The notes beneath the pieces are model-generated. The model did not search any database. It worked only from the letters and a program-made list of their open reading frames with translations, and had not been told where the DNA came from. Of a stretch of DNA of 17,748 bases, positions 5,637-15,118 are shown in pieces. The DNA is from DASUFI01 sp036274635. Lineage in GTDB: Bacteria > Planctomycetota > B15-G4. The position numbers and the translations under genes were made by a program. How positions within the stretch are numbered: position 1 is the first letter of the stretch; the number at the start of each line of letters is the position of its first letter. Location of the stretch: positions 1-17,748 of the forward strand of contig DASUFI010000226.1 in assembly GCA_036274635.1 (NCBI GenBank), in the 5' to 3' direction.

Positions 5637-7220
5637 ATGCGCTGGATGGTGCGCGGTGACGTGGACGGGTTCTTCGGGCTGGCGCTCGACAACCTGGTCC
5701 AGCTCATCCTCATCGACACGCTGTGCCGGCACGTGCTGGGCTTCTCGGACGCGCTGCTCTACGGACACGTGCTGCCGGGCGTGGCGGTGTCGCTGCTGGT
5801 GGGCAACCTCTTCTACGCCTGGCAGGCGCGGCAGCTGGGTCTGCGCGAGCGGCGCGGCGACGTGTGCGCGCTGCCGTACGGGATCAACACGGTGTCGCTC
5901 TTCGGGCACGTGTTCCTGGTCATGCTGCCGGCGCGCATGGCGGCGGCGCAGGCGGGCGCGGCGGATCCCTCGCTGGTGGCCTGGCAGGCCGGGCTCGCGG
6001 CCACGGTGGGCAGCGGGCTCATCGAGCTGGGCGGCTCGCTCGTGGCCGAGCGCATCCGCAAGGCCACGCCGCGCGCCGCGCTGCTGGCCACGCTGGCCGG
6101 CATCGCGCTGACCTTCATCTCGATCGGCTTCCTCTACCGCACCTACGCGCGGCCGGTGGTGGGGCTCACCACGCTGGCCATCGTGATGATGACCTACTTC
6201 GGCCGCGTGCGCTTCAAGGGCGGGCTGCCCGGCGGCCTCGTGGCCGTGGCGCTGGGCACGCTGCTGGCGTGGTTGTCGGGCGTCGCTCCGGTGGGCGACC
6301 TGTCCGCCGCCTCGTTCTCCTTCCGCCCGCCGGTGCCGGTGCTGGGCGACCTGCACGCCGCGCTCACCAGCCGCGCGATGCTCACCTACATCTCGATCAT
6401 CATCCCCATGGGCCTCTTCAACCTGGTGGGCTCGCTGCAGAACATCGAGTCGGCCGACGCCGCGGGGGACCGCTTCCGCACCGGGCCGTCGCTGGCGGTG
6501 AACGGCCTGGGGTCGCTGGCCGCCGCGCTCTTCGGCAGCTGCTTCCCGACCACCATCTACATCGGCCATCCGGGCTGGAAGGCGCTGGGCGCGCGCGCCG
6601 GCTACTCGATCCTGAACGGCGTGTTCATCACGCTGCTGTGCCTCACCGGCACGCTCGCGCACGTGGCCTGGGCCGTGCCGGTGGAGGCGGGCATGGCCAT
6701 CGTGCTGTGGATCGGCCTCGTGATCACCGCGCAGGCCTTCCAGGCCGTGCCGCGCAGCCACGCGCCGGCCGTCGTGGTCGGGCTGCTGCCCGGCGTGGCC
6801 GCGTGGGGCGCGCTGCAGATGAAGGCCTCGCTGCGCGTGGGCGCCGAGTGGCTGGGCGTCAGCGCCAACGGGCCGCCGCATCTGTCCGACACCCTGGTGC
6901 CCTTCTTCGCGGCCAGCGACATGTGGATCAAGGGCGTGTTCGCGCTGGAGCAGGGCTTCATCTTCACCTCGATGATCCTGGCGGCCGTGGTCGTGGCCAT
7001 CATCGAGCGCCGCTGGATGCAGGGCGCGATCTGGTGCGGCGTGGCCACGGCCCTGTGCTGCGTGGGCCTCATGCACAGCTTCCGCTGGGCCGCGGGCGAC
7101 ACCGTCATCGACCTGCAGCTCATCGCGCCCTGGCGCAACCCGTGGGCGACGGGCTACCTGGCGATGGGAGTGGTCATGCTGCTGGCGCGCTGGGTCACGG
7201 TGCCGGACGAGGCGGCGTAG
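5637..7220 (+). CDS. NCS2-like (xanthine/uracil permease-type) transporter
   Basis: This 527-residue polytopic membrane protein has about 12-14 hydrophobic segments. The organisation resembles nucleobase-cation symporter 2 and related UraA/AzgA/SulP-fold carriers. An early conserved stretch, DVCALPYGINT (75-85), sits in the first half, and GSCFPTTIYIGHPGWKALGA from about 300 in the second, where NCS2 proteins have a conserved T-rich segment followed by a GGRTG-like turn. I infer nucleobase-type or other small-anion import; the substrate is not determined. ATG 5637 is preferred over the in-frame GTG 5619 because GGAGG (5625-5629) is 7 nt upstream. The stop is 12 nt from the end of the convergent DUF2283 gene. 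Confidence 0.75.
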   Translation: MRWMVRGDVDGFFGLALDNLVQLILIDTLCRHVLGFSDALLYGHVLPGVAVSLLVGNLFYAWQARQLGLRERRGDVCALPYGINTVSLFGHVFLVMLPARMAAAQAGAADPSLVAWQAGLAATVGSGLIELGGSLVAERIRKATPRAALLATLAGIALTFISIGFLYRTYARPVVGLTTLAIVMMTYFGRVRFKGGLPGGLVAVALGTLLAWLSGVAPVGDLSAASFSFRPPVPVLGDLHAALTSRAMLTYISIIIPMGLFNLVGSLQNIESADAAGDRFRTGPSLAVNGLGSLAAALFGSCFPTTIYIGHPGWKALGARAGYSILNGVFITLLCLTGTLAHVAWAVPVEAGMAIVLWIGLVITAQAFQAVPRSHAPAVVVGLLPGVAAWGALQMKASLRVGAEWLGVSANGPPHLSDTLVPFFAASDMWIKGVFALEQGFIFTSMILAAVVVAIIERRWMQGAIWCGVATALCCVGLMHSFRWAAGDTVIDLQLIAPWRNPWATGYLAMGVVMLLARWVTVPDEAA

Positions 7221-7232
7221 CGCAGCGCGCCG

Positions 7233-7433
7233 TCAGGGCATGACGTGGAAATCCATGTGATCGGCGCCCGTGACCCGCTGGCTGGCGTCGAGGACCTCGA
7301 GCGACACGACGTTGCCTTCCGCGTCGAGATCGAGGATGACTCCGGGGCTGGTCTCGTCGCTCTCCGCCACTGGCGTGTCGGCGCGCAGCTGGACCACGAG
7401 CGTGTCGGTGTGCCGGTCGTACACTACTCTCAC
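7233..7433 (-). CDS. DUF2283 family small protein
   Basis: This 66-residue protein fits the DUF2283 (YuzE-like) pattern: an N-terminal strand VRVVYDRHTDTLVVQL, then ESDETSPGVILDLDAEGNVVSLEVLDAS, matching the usual 'YD-x-x-x-D-x-L ... G-x-V-x-L-E-I-L-D-A' scheme. The GTG start (complement of 7431-7433) is chosen over the ATG 51 nt upstream: AGGAGAG (complement of 7441-7447) is 7 nt before it, and family members begin right at this strand. The biochemical function of DUF2283 is unknown. Some members sit beside small toxin-like genes, but no toxin gene is visible here. It is convergent with the permease and divergent from the 422-residue gene. Confidence 0.82.
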   Translation of the reverse strand: MRVVYDRHTDTLVVQLRADTPVAESDETSPGVILDLDAEGNVVSLEVLDASQRVTGADHMDFHVMP

Positions 7434-7509
7434 GGCGGAACTCTCCTGATGCTGCCCACCTGGCTCGCGGCCGGCACTCGACATCTCTAGTCATCCCAAG
7501 ATACCGCGC

Positions 7510-8778
7510 ATGACCGCCGAGTCCGCTCTCGAACCCGCCCACGCCTTCGGCGGATTCATCGGCCCGCGCACGCTCGTGGGGCTGGTGCGCACGGCCGCTC
7601 CGTATCTCTTCGACGGCCTGCATCCGCGCGTGGCGGAGCTGCCGCGCGTGCCGGATGACGGCGCGCGGCTGCACGCACTCGCCTTCCACCCGCTCGGCTG
7701 GTGGTCCATCCTGCTGCATGCCGAGCGGCTGCCCGCGCGTGAGCGGCCGGCGCCGGCGGACGTCAGCGACTACTTCGCGCTGTGCCTCGCGGCGCACTGG
7801 GGCTCGGTGGCCAGCTACGTGCCCACGGATGTGGACGCCAAGATCCGCAATGCGCTGTGGCTGGACCAGACCGACCCGCAGGAGCTGGCCACGATGCGCG
7901 CGCTGGCGGCGCAGCTCGCGCGCTGGGACGTGCGCGGCTTCTCGGCGCGGCTGGTGGACGTGGAGGCCGCCAGCGGCGAGGCGGGCCACGGCCTGCACTC
8001 GGGCCACGACGGCGAGCGCCTCGCGGTGCTGTGCGGCGCGCTCGGCGCGCATCGGGCGCGCGGCGAGGAGGCGACGGCCACCGAGCTGGAGGACGAGATC
8101 GAGGCCGAGCTGGCGCGGGAGGCGCGCGCCTTCGCCGCCCTGCGCCGGGCCGCAGGCCGCGCGCGGCCCGGCGACACGTCGGCGGGCGTCGCCTTCCTGC
8201 GCCTCGCCTCCGTGCTCGCCCACAACGCCGGCGACCTGAACCAGGGCCTCGCCGGCCACGCGGGTCGCAAGGCAGGGCCGGCGGCGGCCGCGCGCTTCGG
8301 CGAGCTGCTGCAGCGCGACCCGCGCCGCCACGGCGGCGCCTTCGCGCAGGCCGGCATCGTCTACCGCGCGCTGCTCGCGGCCGAGGGCCACCGCAACTAC
8401 CCGCTGCGCGAGGTGCGCGCGCTGCGCGAGCGGGCCGAGCTTCTGCTCCCGATCGGCCCGTGCCTCGACGCGTGGGGCGCCGCGCTGGCGCGGCATCCCG
8501 GCTGGACGGCTTCGACGCGCGCCGAGGTCGTCGAGGCGCTGGTCGCCGGCTGCCGCAAGGTGCCCGGTCAGTCCGGCTACTACCGCGCGCTCGCCGGGCT
8601 CGATGCGGCCCTGCCGGGCGGGCTGTCGGCGCCGGGCGTGGGCGAGCACTGCAGCGCGGCGACGCGCCGCGGCCTCAAGGAGGCCGAGCTGCGCCGCCGC
8701 GTGGCGGTGCCGCGCGTGTCCTTCGAGTCAGGCCTCGTCTCCATGGCGCGGCGGCTGCTGGACGGCGCGGCGGGCTGA
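7510..8778 (+). CDS. Hypothetical protein, 422 residues, mostly helical
   Basis: I do not recognise this protein. It has no signal peptide, no membrane segment and no obvious catalytic motif. It is Ala/Arg/Leu-rich and predicted by eye to be mostly alpha-helical, with tryptophan- and histidine-containing stretches (HPLGWWSILLHAE near 60, CLAAHWGSVASYVP near 90, SVLAHNAGDLNQGL near 240). Codon use, with G/C in third positions and few rare codons, and the long sensible composition support a real gene. ATG 7510 has no Shine-Dalgarno; AGATAC stands 5 nt before it. Its last 51 nt overlap, in antisense, the 3' end of the ABC permease gene. Function is unknown. Confidence 0.75.
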   Translation: MTAESALEPAHAFGGFIGPRTLVGLVRTAAPYLFDGLHPRVAELPRVPDDGARLHALAFHPLGWWSILLHAERLPARERPAPADVSDYFALCLAAHWGSVASYVPTDVDAKIRNALWLDQTDPQELATMRALAAQLARWDVRGFSARLVDVEAASGEAGHGLHSGHDGERLAVLCGALGAHRARGEEATATELEDEIEAELAREARAFAALRRAAGRARPGDTSAGVAFLRLASVLAHNAGDLNQGLAGHAGRKAGPAAAARFGELLQRDPRRHGGAFAQAGIVYRALLAAEGHRNYPLREVRALRERAELLLPIGPCLDAWGAALARHPGWTASTRAEVVEALVAGCRKVPGQSGYYRALAGLDAALPGGLSAPGVGEHCSAATRRGLKEAELRRRVAVPRVSFESGLVSMARRLLDGAAG

Positions 8779-10535
8779 GGGCGCGCGGCGCGACGCGCCT
8801 GGCGGCCGCACGGCGCGGCCGCTGTCGGCGTCCACGGCGGTGAGGCGGTCGAGCCCGCGCACGGCGCGCGGCAGCAGCAGCGCGGCGAGCGCCGCGACCG
8901 CCAGCGGAGCCCACGGGTTCAGCCAGCGCAGCAGCGCGTGCGCGCCGCCCGTCGCGATCACCAGGCCCGAGAGCAGCAGGAAGACCCCGATGTTGCGCAT
9001 GTCGTAGTCATTGGGGCGCGGCGCGTCGGTGAAGGGCACGCGCAGCTCCAGGGCGGGCAGCGGCAGCAGTGCCAGCAGCGCGCAGCCCACCAGCGCGGGC
9101 AGCAGGTCCGGCAGCGCGGCCCAGCCGGAGAGCAGCATGATCAGCGCGGACACCGCGACGACCACGGGCGCCACCCAGCCCAGCAGCAGCGCGAGCGTGC
9201 CGCCGCGCAGCAGCGCACGCGGGCTGCTGACGGGCAGCGCCGCGAACAGCCAGCGCGCCGACCAGTGCTCCGAGTAGCGCGCGGTCTCGAGCAGCATCGG
9301 GGCATTGATGGCCAGGAAGTAGATGCCCAGAGGCAGGATGAAGGACAGCGCGCCGGCCGCATTCTTGTCCAGGCGCCCCGGCAGCAGCAGCGACAGGCCC
9401 ACGAGTCCGGTGCCCATGAGCCCCGGCACGACCTGCCGCAGGAAGACGCGGTCGCGGCGCGAGATCGCCAGCGCGAAGTCGAAGGCCGCGTGCTCCTCGC
9501 GCGAGCGCGCGAGGCGCGCGCCCCAGGCCGAGAGGCGGCTCGCCGGCCAGCGCACGCCGCGCGCGGCCTTTGGCACGAGCGCGCCCGCGACGCCCGCCAC
9601 GAAGTGCCGGCCCGCCACGAGCACCGAGGCCGCCAGCGCCAGCAGCGGACCGAGCAGCGCCGCCGCCGCGAGCCGCCCGTCCCCCGGGCCCGCCTCGCCC
9701 AGCACCAGCCGGAACAGCCCGCCGAAGTGCAGCGGCGGCACGAGCAGGCGCAGCGCCGGGCGCTCCGTGTACAGCTCGCCGAGATGGCTGCCGCGAAGCA
9801 GCGGCAGCGCCACCTGGAGGCCGCCCATGAGCACCACCGTCACGGCGATCTGCACCGCGAACACGACGCGCTGGAAGCGCGCCGGCCCGGCGAGGCGCAG
9901 CGCCAGCGCATAGAACAGCGCCACGAGCCCCAGCGTGAGCAGCGCCGACAGCAGCACGCACGCCGGCACCACCAGCAGCACCGCCCAGAACGGATACGCG
10001 AGGCACCCCAGGAACATGGGGAAGCACGAGAGGCACGCGCACGAGAGCAGCAGGTACACGCAGACGTGCGCCAGGCGCGCTGCGAAGAGCGTGCGGCCGG
10101 ACACCGGCCGGCTGGCCAGCACGCCGATGTCCGTGGGATCCACCAGCAGCGCGCCGTAGGTCAGCACGAGCTGCAGCCCGAGCAGGCCCATGGTCGTGGC
10201 GCTGACCGCCGCCATCCAGATCTCCGGCGGCGGCCGGAACACGGCCAGGATGCCGGGCGCGAAGCCGGCCAGCCACTGCACCGAGAGCAGCAGCGCGAGG
10301 CCCATCGAGAAGAACGAGTCGCGGCCCGCGGCGCCGCCCGACGGGGCGCCCAGCGACAGGCCGGGGATGCCGCGCATGTCGAGGCGCAGCCGCGTGCGCA
10401 GGATCTCGCGGAAGGCCGGCGGGTCCACGCCGAGCGCAGCCAGCGGGTGCGTGAGCCGGCCGGCCGCCGCCAGCGCCGCGCCCACGATGAGCCCGTCGCC
10501 GCGCGTCTCCCAGCGGCGCTCGGCGGGCGTGCGCG

Positions 10536-10539
<4 letters not shown>
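8728..10539 (-). CDS. ABC-2 type transporter permease
   Basis: This 603-residue membrane subunit belongs with the ATPase encoded just upstream. The GTG start (complement of 10537-10539) overlaps the ATPase stop in a GTGA arrangement, so the two are translationally coupled. There are about a dozen hydrophobic segments, with long soluble stretches at the N-terminus (about 1-75) and mid-protein (charged region near 360-385). The segment LLVDPTDIGVLASRPVSGRT (about 131-150) resembles the 'D-x-x-x-L-L-x-S-R-P-V' stretch of large ABC-2 permeases. It is roughly twice the length of a minimal six-helix ABC-2 permease, so one polypeptide may supply all 12 helices. The exported substrate is unknown. The 3' end overlaps the convergent gene by 51 bp. 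Confidence 0.85.
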
Positions 10540-11330
<791 letters not shown>

Positions 11331-11405
11331 GGCGCGCGATGGTACCGGCCGCCGCGTCGCGAGCCGCGTGGCGCCCGGGCGGCGGTTGGCTGCTAAGGTG
11401 AGGGG

Positions 11406-13685
11406 ATGAGCAGCCCTGCCCACTCGCCGACGCCGCGCACGGGGCGCCGGCGCTTCCGCGAGCGCATCGCGGGCCTGTCGCCCTTCGGGTGGGGCACGAC
11501 CAAGCCGCACCATTTCACGGACATGGCGCGCATCGCCTGGCGCAACCGCGACGCGCTGCCCTATGCCTGGCGCGTGCTGACGCGCGGCGTCTGCGACGGC
11601 TGTGCGCTGGGCACGTCCGGGATGCGCGACTGGACGGTGCCGGGCGTGCACGTGTGCCTCGTGCGCCTCGAGCTGCTGCGCCTCAACACCATGGGACCCA
11701 TGGACACCGGCCGCCTGCGCGACGCGGCCAGCCTCGCGGCGCTCTCGTCGCAGGCGCTGCGCGAGCTGGGGCGCCTGCCCGTGCCGCTGCGCCGGCGGCG
11801 CGGCGAGCCGGGCTTCACGCCGGTGGCCTGGGACGAGCTGTGGGCCGACGTCGGCGCGCGCTGGCGCGGCTTGCACCCGGCGCGCACGGCGATGTACGTC
11901 ACCAGCCGCGGCGTCACCAACGAGACCTACTACGCCGCGCAGAAGGTCATGCGCTGGCTGGGCAGCAACAACGTGGACAACAGCGCGCGGCTGTGCCACT
12001 CGCCCAGCACGTCGGCCATGAAGGACACGCTGGGCGTCGCCGCCAGCACCTGCAGCTACACCGACTGGTACGACGCCGACGTGCTGGTCTTCCTCGGCAG
12101 CAACCCGGCCAACGACCAGCCGGTGGCCATGAAGTACCTGTTCGCGGCGCGCAAGCGCGGCGTGCGCGTCCTCGTCGTGAACGCCTACCGAGAGCCGGGC
12201 CTGGAGCGCTACTGGGTGCCGAGCGAAGCCGAGTCGGCGCTCTTCGGCAGCAAGCTGGCCGACCGCTTCTGGCTGGTGCGCGTGGGCGGGGACCTGGCCT
12301 TCCTCAACGCCGTGGCGCGCGTGCTGCTGGCGCGCGGCGCGCAGGCGGCCGACTTCGTGGCGCAGGCGACGACCGGCTTCGAGGCGTGGCGCGCGGAGCT
12401 CGAGCGCCAGCCGATGGACGCGCTGCTCGCGGCCTGCGGCCTGTCGCTCGCCGAGGTCGAGGCCTTCGCCGACGAGATCGCGCGCGCCGGCAAGGGCGTG
12501 CTGATCTGGAGCATGGGCATCACGCAGCACGCGCACGGCGGCGACACGGTGCGCGCCATCGCCAACCTCGGCCTGCTGCGCGAGTGGGTGGGGCGGCCGG
12601 GCACGGGGCTCATGCCCATCCGCGGCCACTCGGGCGTGCAGGGCGGCGCGGAGATGGGCGCCTACGCCACGGCGCTGCCCGGCGGCGTGCCGGTGGACGC
12701 GGCCTCGGCCGCGCGCTTCGCGGCGCTGTGGGGCTTCCCGGTGCCCGAGCGCCCGGGCCTCACCACCACGGAATGGATCGAGGCCGCCGGGCGCGGCGCG
12801 CTCGATGGCCTGTACTGCATCGGGGGCAACTTCCTCGAGACGCTCCCGCAGCCGGCGCGGGTGGCCGAGGCGCTGGGGCGGATCCCGCTGCGCCTGCACA
12901 GCGACATCGTGCTCACCAGCCAGATGCTCGTGGAGCCGGCCGACACCGTGTACCTGCTGCCGGCGCGCACGCGCTACGAGCAGGCGGGCGGCGGCACCGA
13001 GACGTCCACCGAGCGGCGCGTGATCTTCTCGCCGCACGTGCCGGGCCACGACGTGGGCGAGGCGCGCGCGGAGTTCGAGATGCTGGCGCAGTTCGCGCGG
13101 GCGGTGAAGCCGCAGGGCGCCGAGCGGCTGGGCCTCGACGACTCGGCCGCCATCCGCCGCGACATCGCGCGCGCCGTGCCGGCCTACGCGGGCATCGAGC
13201 GGCTGGCGCGGCAGGGCGACCAGTTCCAGTGGGGCGGCGCGCGGCTGTGCGAGGGCCGCCGCTTCCCGCGCCCCGACGGCAAGGCGCGCTTCCTGGCCGT
13301 GCGGCCGCCGCAGCTCGACGCCGCCGCGCCGCCGACCGACGCCTTCGTGCTCTCCACGCGGCGCGGCAAGCAGTTCAACTCCATGGTGCAGCACGACCGC
13401 GACCCGCTCACGGGCGCGCAGCGCGACCACGTCTTCATCGCGCCGGCCGACGCGCAGCGCCTCGGCATCCGGCAGGACGACCCGCTGCGCCTGGAGTCGC
13501 CGCACGGCAGCTATCGCGGGCGCGCCTTCCTCGCGGACGTCGCGCCGGGCACGCTGCAGGGGCACTGGCCGGAGGTGAACGTCCTCATCGCGCCGGGTGT
13601 GGTCGAGCCGGGCGGCGGCGTGCCGGACTACAACGCCACGGTCACGCTGGCGAGAGAGAAGGTGCGCGGCGGGGGTGGGGCGTGA
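11406..13685 (+). CDS. FdhF/YdeP-family molybdopterin oxidoreductase
   Basis: This 759-residue enzyme belongs to the formate dehydrogenase/DMSO reductase superfamily, FdhF/YdeP branch, which binds a bis-MGD molybdenum cofactor in the cytoplasm. N-terminal landmarks are KPHHFTDM near 33 and GVCDGCALGT with C63 and C66, then C84 in GVHVCLVRLELLRLNT. The probable Mo-ligand segment is NSARLCHSPST with C197 and H198; the codon at 11994-11996 is TGC, so cysteine rather than selenocysteine. A C-terminal dinucleotide-binding domain covers about 645-755 (STRRGKQFNSM, DHVFIAPADAQRLGI). No Tat signal is seen. GTGA overlap with fdhD supports a formate dehydrogenase-like role, but the substrate is not proven; YdeP itself is linked to acid resistance. 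TAAGGT lies 6 nt before the ATG. Confidence 0.9.
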   Translation: MSSPAHSPTPRTGRRRFRERIAGLSPFGWGTTKPHHFTDMARIAWRNRDALPYAWRVLTRGVCDGCALGTSGMRDWTVPGVHVCLVRLELLRLNTMGPMDTGRLRDAASLAALSSQALRELGRLPVPLRRRRGEPGFTPVAWDELWADVGARWRGLHPARTAMYVTSRGVTNETYYAAQKVMRWLGSNNVDNSARLCHSPSTSAMKDTLGVAASTCSYTDWYDADVLVFLGSNPANDQPVAMKYLFAARKRGVRVLVVNAYREPGLERYWVPSEAESALFGSKLADRFWLVRVGGDLAFLNAVARVLLARGAQAADFVAQATTGFEAWRAELERQPMDALLAACGLSLAEVEAFADEIARAGKGVLIWSMGITQHAHGGDTVRAIANLGLLREWVGRPGTGLMPIRGHSGVQGGAEMGAYATALPGGVPVDAASAARFAALWGFPVPERPGLTTTEWIEAAGRGALDGLYCIGGNFLETLPQPARVAEALGRIPLRLHSDIVLTSQMLVEPADTVYLLPARTRYEQAGGGTETSTERRVIFSPHVPGHDVGEARAEFEMLAQFARAVKPQGAERLGLDDSAAIRRDIARAVPAYAGIERLARQGDQFQWGGARLCEGRRFPRPDGKARFLAVRPPQLDAAAPPTDAFVLSTRRGKQFNSMVQHDRDPLTGAQRDHVFIAPADAQRLGIRQDDPLRLESPHGSYRGRAFLADVAPGTLQGHWPEVNVLIAPGVVEPGGGVPDYNATVTLAREKVRGGGGA

Positions 13686-14545
13686 GCGGGCGCGTGCCGG
13701 CGCGGCGGGCGCGGGCCAGCGTGCCCGTCGTGCGCCTTGGCGAGCGCACCCGCGCCGCGCGCGACGACGTGGTGGTGGAGGAGCCGCTCGAGGTGCGCCT
13801 GGGCCGGGAGACGCTGCTGGTCACGATGCGCACGCCAGGCCGCGACCTCGACCTCGTGCGCGGATTGCTCTTCACCGAAGGCCTCGTCAGCCACCCGCAG
13901 GACGTGGCCGCCGTGGCGCACTGCGTGGACGTGCCGCGAGCGGCGCGTGGCAACGTGGTCACGGTCGCGCTGCGACGGGGTGCCAGCCTGAACCGCGACG
14001 GCACGCTGCGCGTGGGCCTGGTGTCCTCGGCCTGCGGCGTGTGCGGACGCGCGGTGGTGGACAGCATCGGGCGCGAGGTGCCCGTGATCGCGGGCGGCCC
14101 GACCGTGACGCGCGCCGTGCTGGCCGGGCTGCCATCCGCGCTGCAGGTCGGCCAGGATCTCTTCCGCGCCACGGGCGGGCTGCACGCGGCCGGGCTCTTC
14201 GACGCGCGCGGCCGGCGCCTGGCGCTGGCCGAGGACGTGGGCCGGCACAATGCGGTGGACAAGGTCATCGGCGAGGCGGCGCGCTTCGGGCGGCTGCCGC
14301 TGTCCGAGGCCGTGCTCGTCGTCTCCGGTCGGGCGGGCTTCGAGATCGTCCACAAGGCGCGCCGGGCGGGCATCCCCATCCTCTGCTCGGTGTCGGCGCC
14401 CTCCAGCCTGGCGGTGCGGCTGGCGCGCGAGGGCGGCCAGACGCTGGTGGGCTTCCTGCGCGAGGGGCGCTGCAACGTGTACTGCGGGGCCGGGCGCGTC
14501 GAGGGGGGCGGCGGGGCGGCGACGCGCGCCGCGCGGCGCGGCTAG
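13682..14545 (+). CDS. fdhD: Formate dehydrogenase accessory sulfurtransferase FdhD
   Basis: This 287-residue cytoplasmic protein passes sulfur from the cysteine desulfurase to the Mo-bis-MGD cofactor, a step needed for formate dehydrogenase activity. The motif SSACGVCG carries C118 and C121, the paired cysteines of the transfer loop. Conserved stretches GGLHAAGLFD, EDVGRHNAVDKVIG and SGRAGFEIVHKA follow in family order. The GTG start at 13682 overlaps the oxidoreductase stop (GTGA). The N-terminal ~25 residues are a variable Arg/Ala extension. Its client is almost certainly the enzyme encoded immediately upstream. Confidence 0.95.
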   Translation: MSGRVPARRARASVPVVRLGERTRAARDDVVVEEPLEVRLGRETLLVTMRTPGRDLDLVRGLLFTEGLVSHPQDVAAVAHCVDVPRAARGNVVTVALRRGASLNRDGTLRVGLVSSACGVCGRAVVDSIGREVPVIAGGPTVTRAVLAGLPSALQVGQDLFRATGGLHAAGLFDARGRRLALAEDVGRHNAVDKVIGEAARFGRLPLSEAVLVVSGRAGFEIVHKARRAGIPILCSVSAPSSLAVRLAREGGQTLVGFLREGRCNVYCGAGRVEGGGGAATRAARRG

Positions 14546-14549
14546 ATCC

Positions 14550-14569
14550 CCGGGACGCGGGCGTCCCGG
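14550..14569 (+). terminator. Hairpin after fdhD
   Basis: CCGGGACG (14550-14557) and CGTCCCGG (14562-14569) form a perfect 8-bp stem around CGGG, starting 5 nt after the fdhD stop. No T tract follows, so it may be a factor-assisted stop or an mRNA-stabilising end rather than a classical intrinsic terminator. Confidence 0.45.
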
Positions 14570-14622
14570 CCGCGCGGCCCGGAATGGTGCCTGCAGGCTT
14601 CCCCCGGCCCTCCCCTCCGCGC

Positions 14623-14680
14623 TACGATCCGAACGAGTCCATGCCCGGGTCGCGAGACACAGCGCGCGGGACGGGCATGG
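14623..14680 (+). promoter_or_regulatory. Candidate nuo operon promoter and leader hairpin
   Basis: TACGAT (14623-14628) is -10-like; no good -35 is visible. CCATGCCCG (14639-14647) is the exact reverse complement of CGGGCATGG (14672-14680), with a 24-nt spacer, ending 24 nt before the nuoA GTG. It could be an operator dyad or a stem-loop in the 5' UTR. The -10 call is weak; the inverted repeat is exact. Confidence 0.35.
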
Positions 14681-14704
14681 GACGCCCTGGAGCGGGAGCG
14701 ACCG

Positions 14705-15118
14705 GTGCCCGACAACGCCCTCAACGACTACCTGCCTGTGGTCCTGCTGGCCGCCTTCGCGGTGGGCTTCGCGGCGCTCAACGTCGTGCTGAGCTGGGCC
14801 CTCGGCAAGCGCGGCAAGCCGAACCGCGACAAGGACGCGCCCTTCGAGTGCGGCATGACCCCCTTCGAGGACGTCGGCCGGCACCGCTTCCCGGTCAAGT
14901 TCTACGTCGTCGCGATGCTCTTCATCCTGTTCGACGTGGAGGTCGTGTTCCTGTACCCGTGGGCCGTGCGCTACCGGCACCTCGGGCTGTTCGGGTTCGT
15001 CGAGATGGCCCTGTTCCTCGCCGTGCTGACCGTCGGCTGGTGGTACGTGGTGCGGAAGGGCGCGCTGGACTGGGCACCGCGCCGGAAGACGCCGGGCGCG
15101 GGCGGGAGCGACGGATGA
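14705..15118 (+). CDS. nuoA: NADH-quinone oxidoreductase subunit A
   Basis: This 137-residue membrane subunit of complex I has three transmembrane helices (about 9-33, 65-87, 96-115). The family-defining loop FECGMTPFEDVGRHRFPVKFY (47-67) includes C49, which lies next to the quinone entry region, and is followed by FILFDVEVVFLYPW. The start is GTG at 14705 with GGGAG (14694-14698) six nucleotides upstream. The stop overlaps the nuoB ATG by 3 nt (ATGA). It is the first gene of the nuo operon; fdhD upstream is separated by about 160 nt containing a hairpin, so the operon probably has its own promoter. Confidence 0.96.
   Translation: MPDNALNDYLPVVLLAAFAVGFAALNVVLSWALGKRGKPNRDKDAPFECGMTPFEDVGRHRFPVKFYVVAMLFILFDVEVVFLYPWAVRYRHLGLFGFVEMALFLAVLTVGWWYVVRKGALDWAPRRKTPGAGGSDG

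Noticed and set aside
8728..8778. Frameshift or assembly error causing the convergent overlap
   Set aside because: Both frames keep coding-like composition up to their stops, and 51 bp is within the range seen for convergent bacterial genes; no direct sign of an error.
11994..11996. Selenocysteine in the oxidoreductase active site
   Set aside because: The codon is TGC (cysteine), and no in-frame TGA is present.
11331..13565. N-terminal extension of the ABC ATPase frame to over 1000 codons
   Set aside because: The extension is antisense to the molybdenum oxidoreductase and of low complexity. The ATPase fold starts at the ATG 11330.
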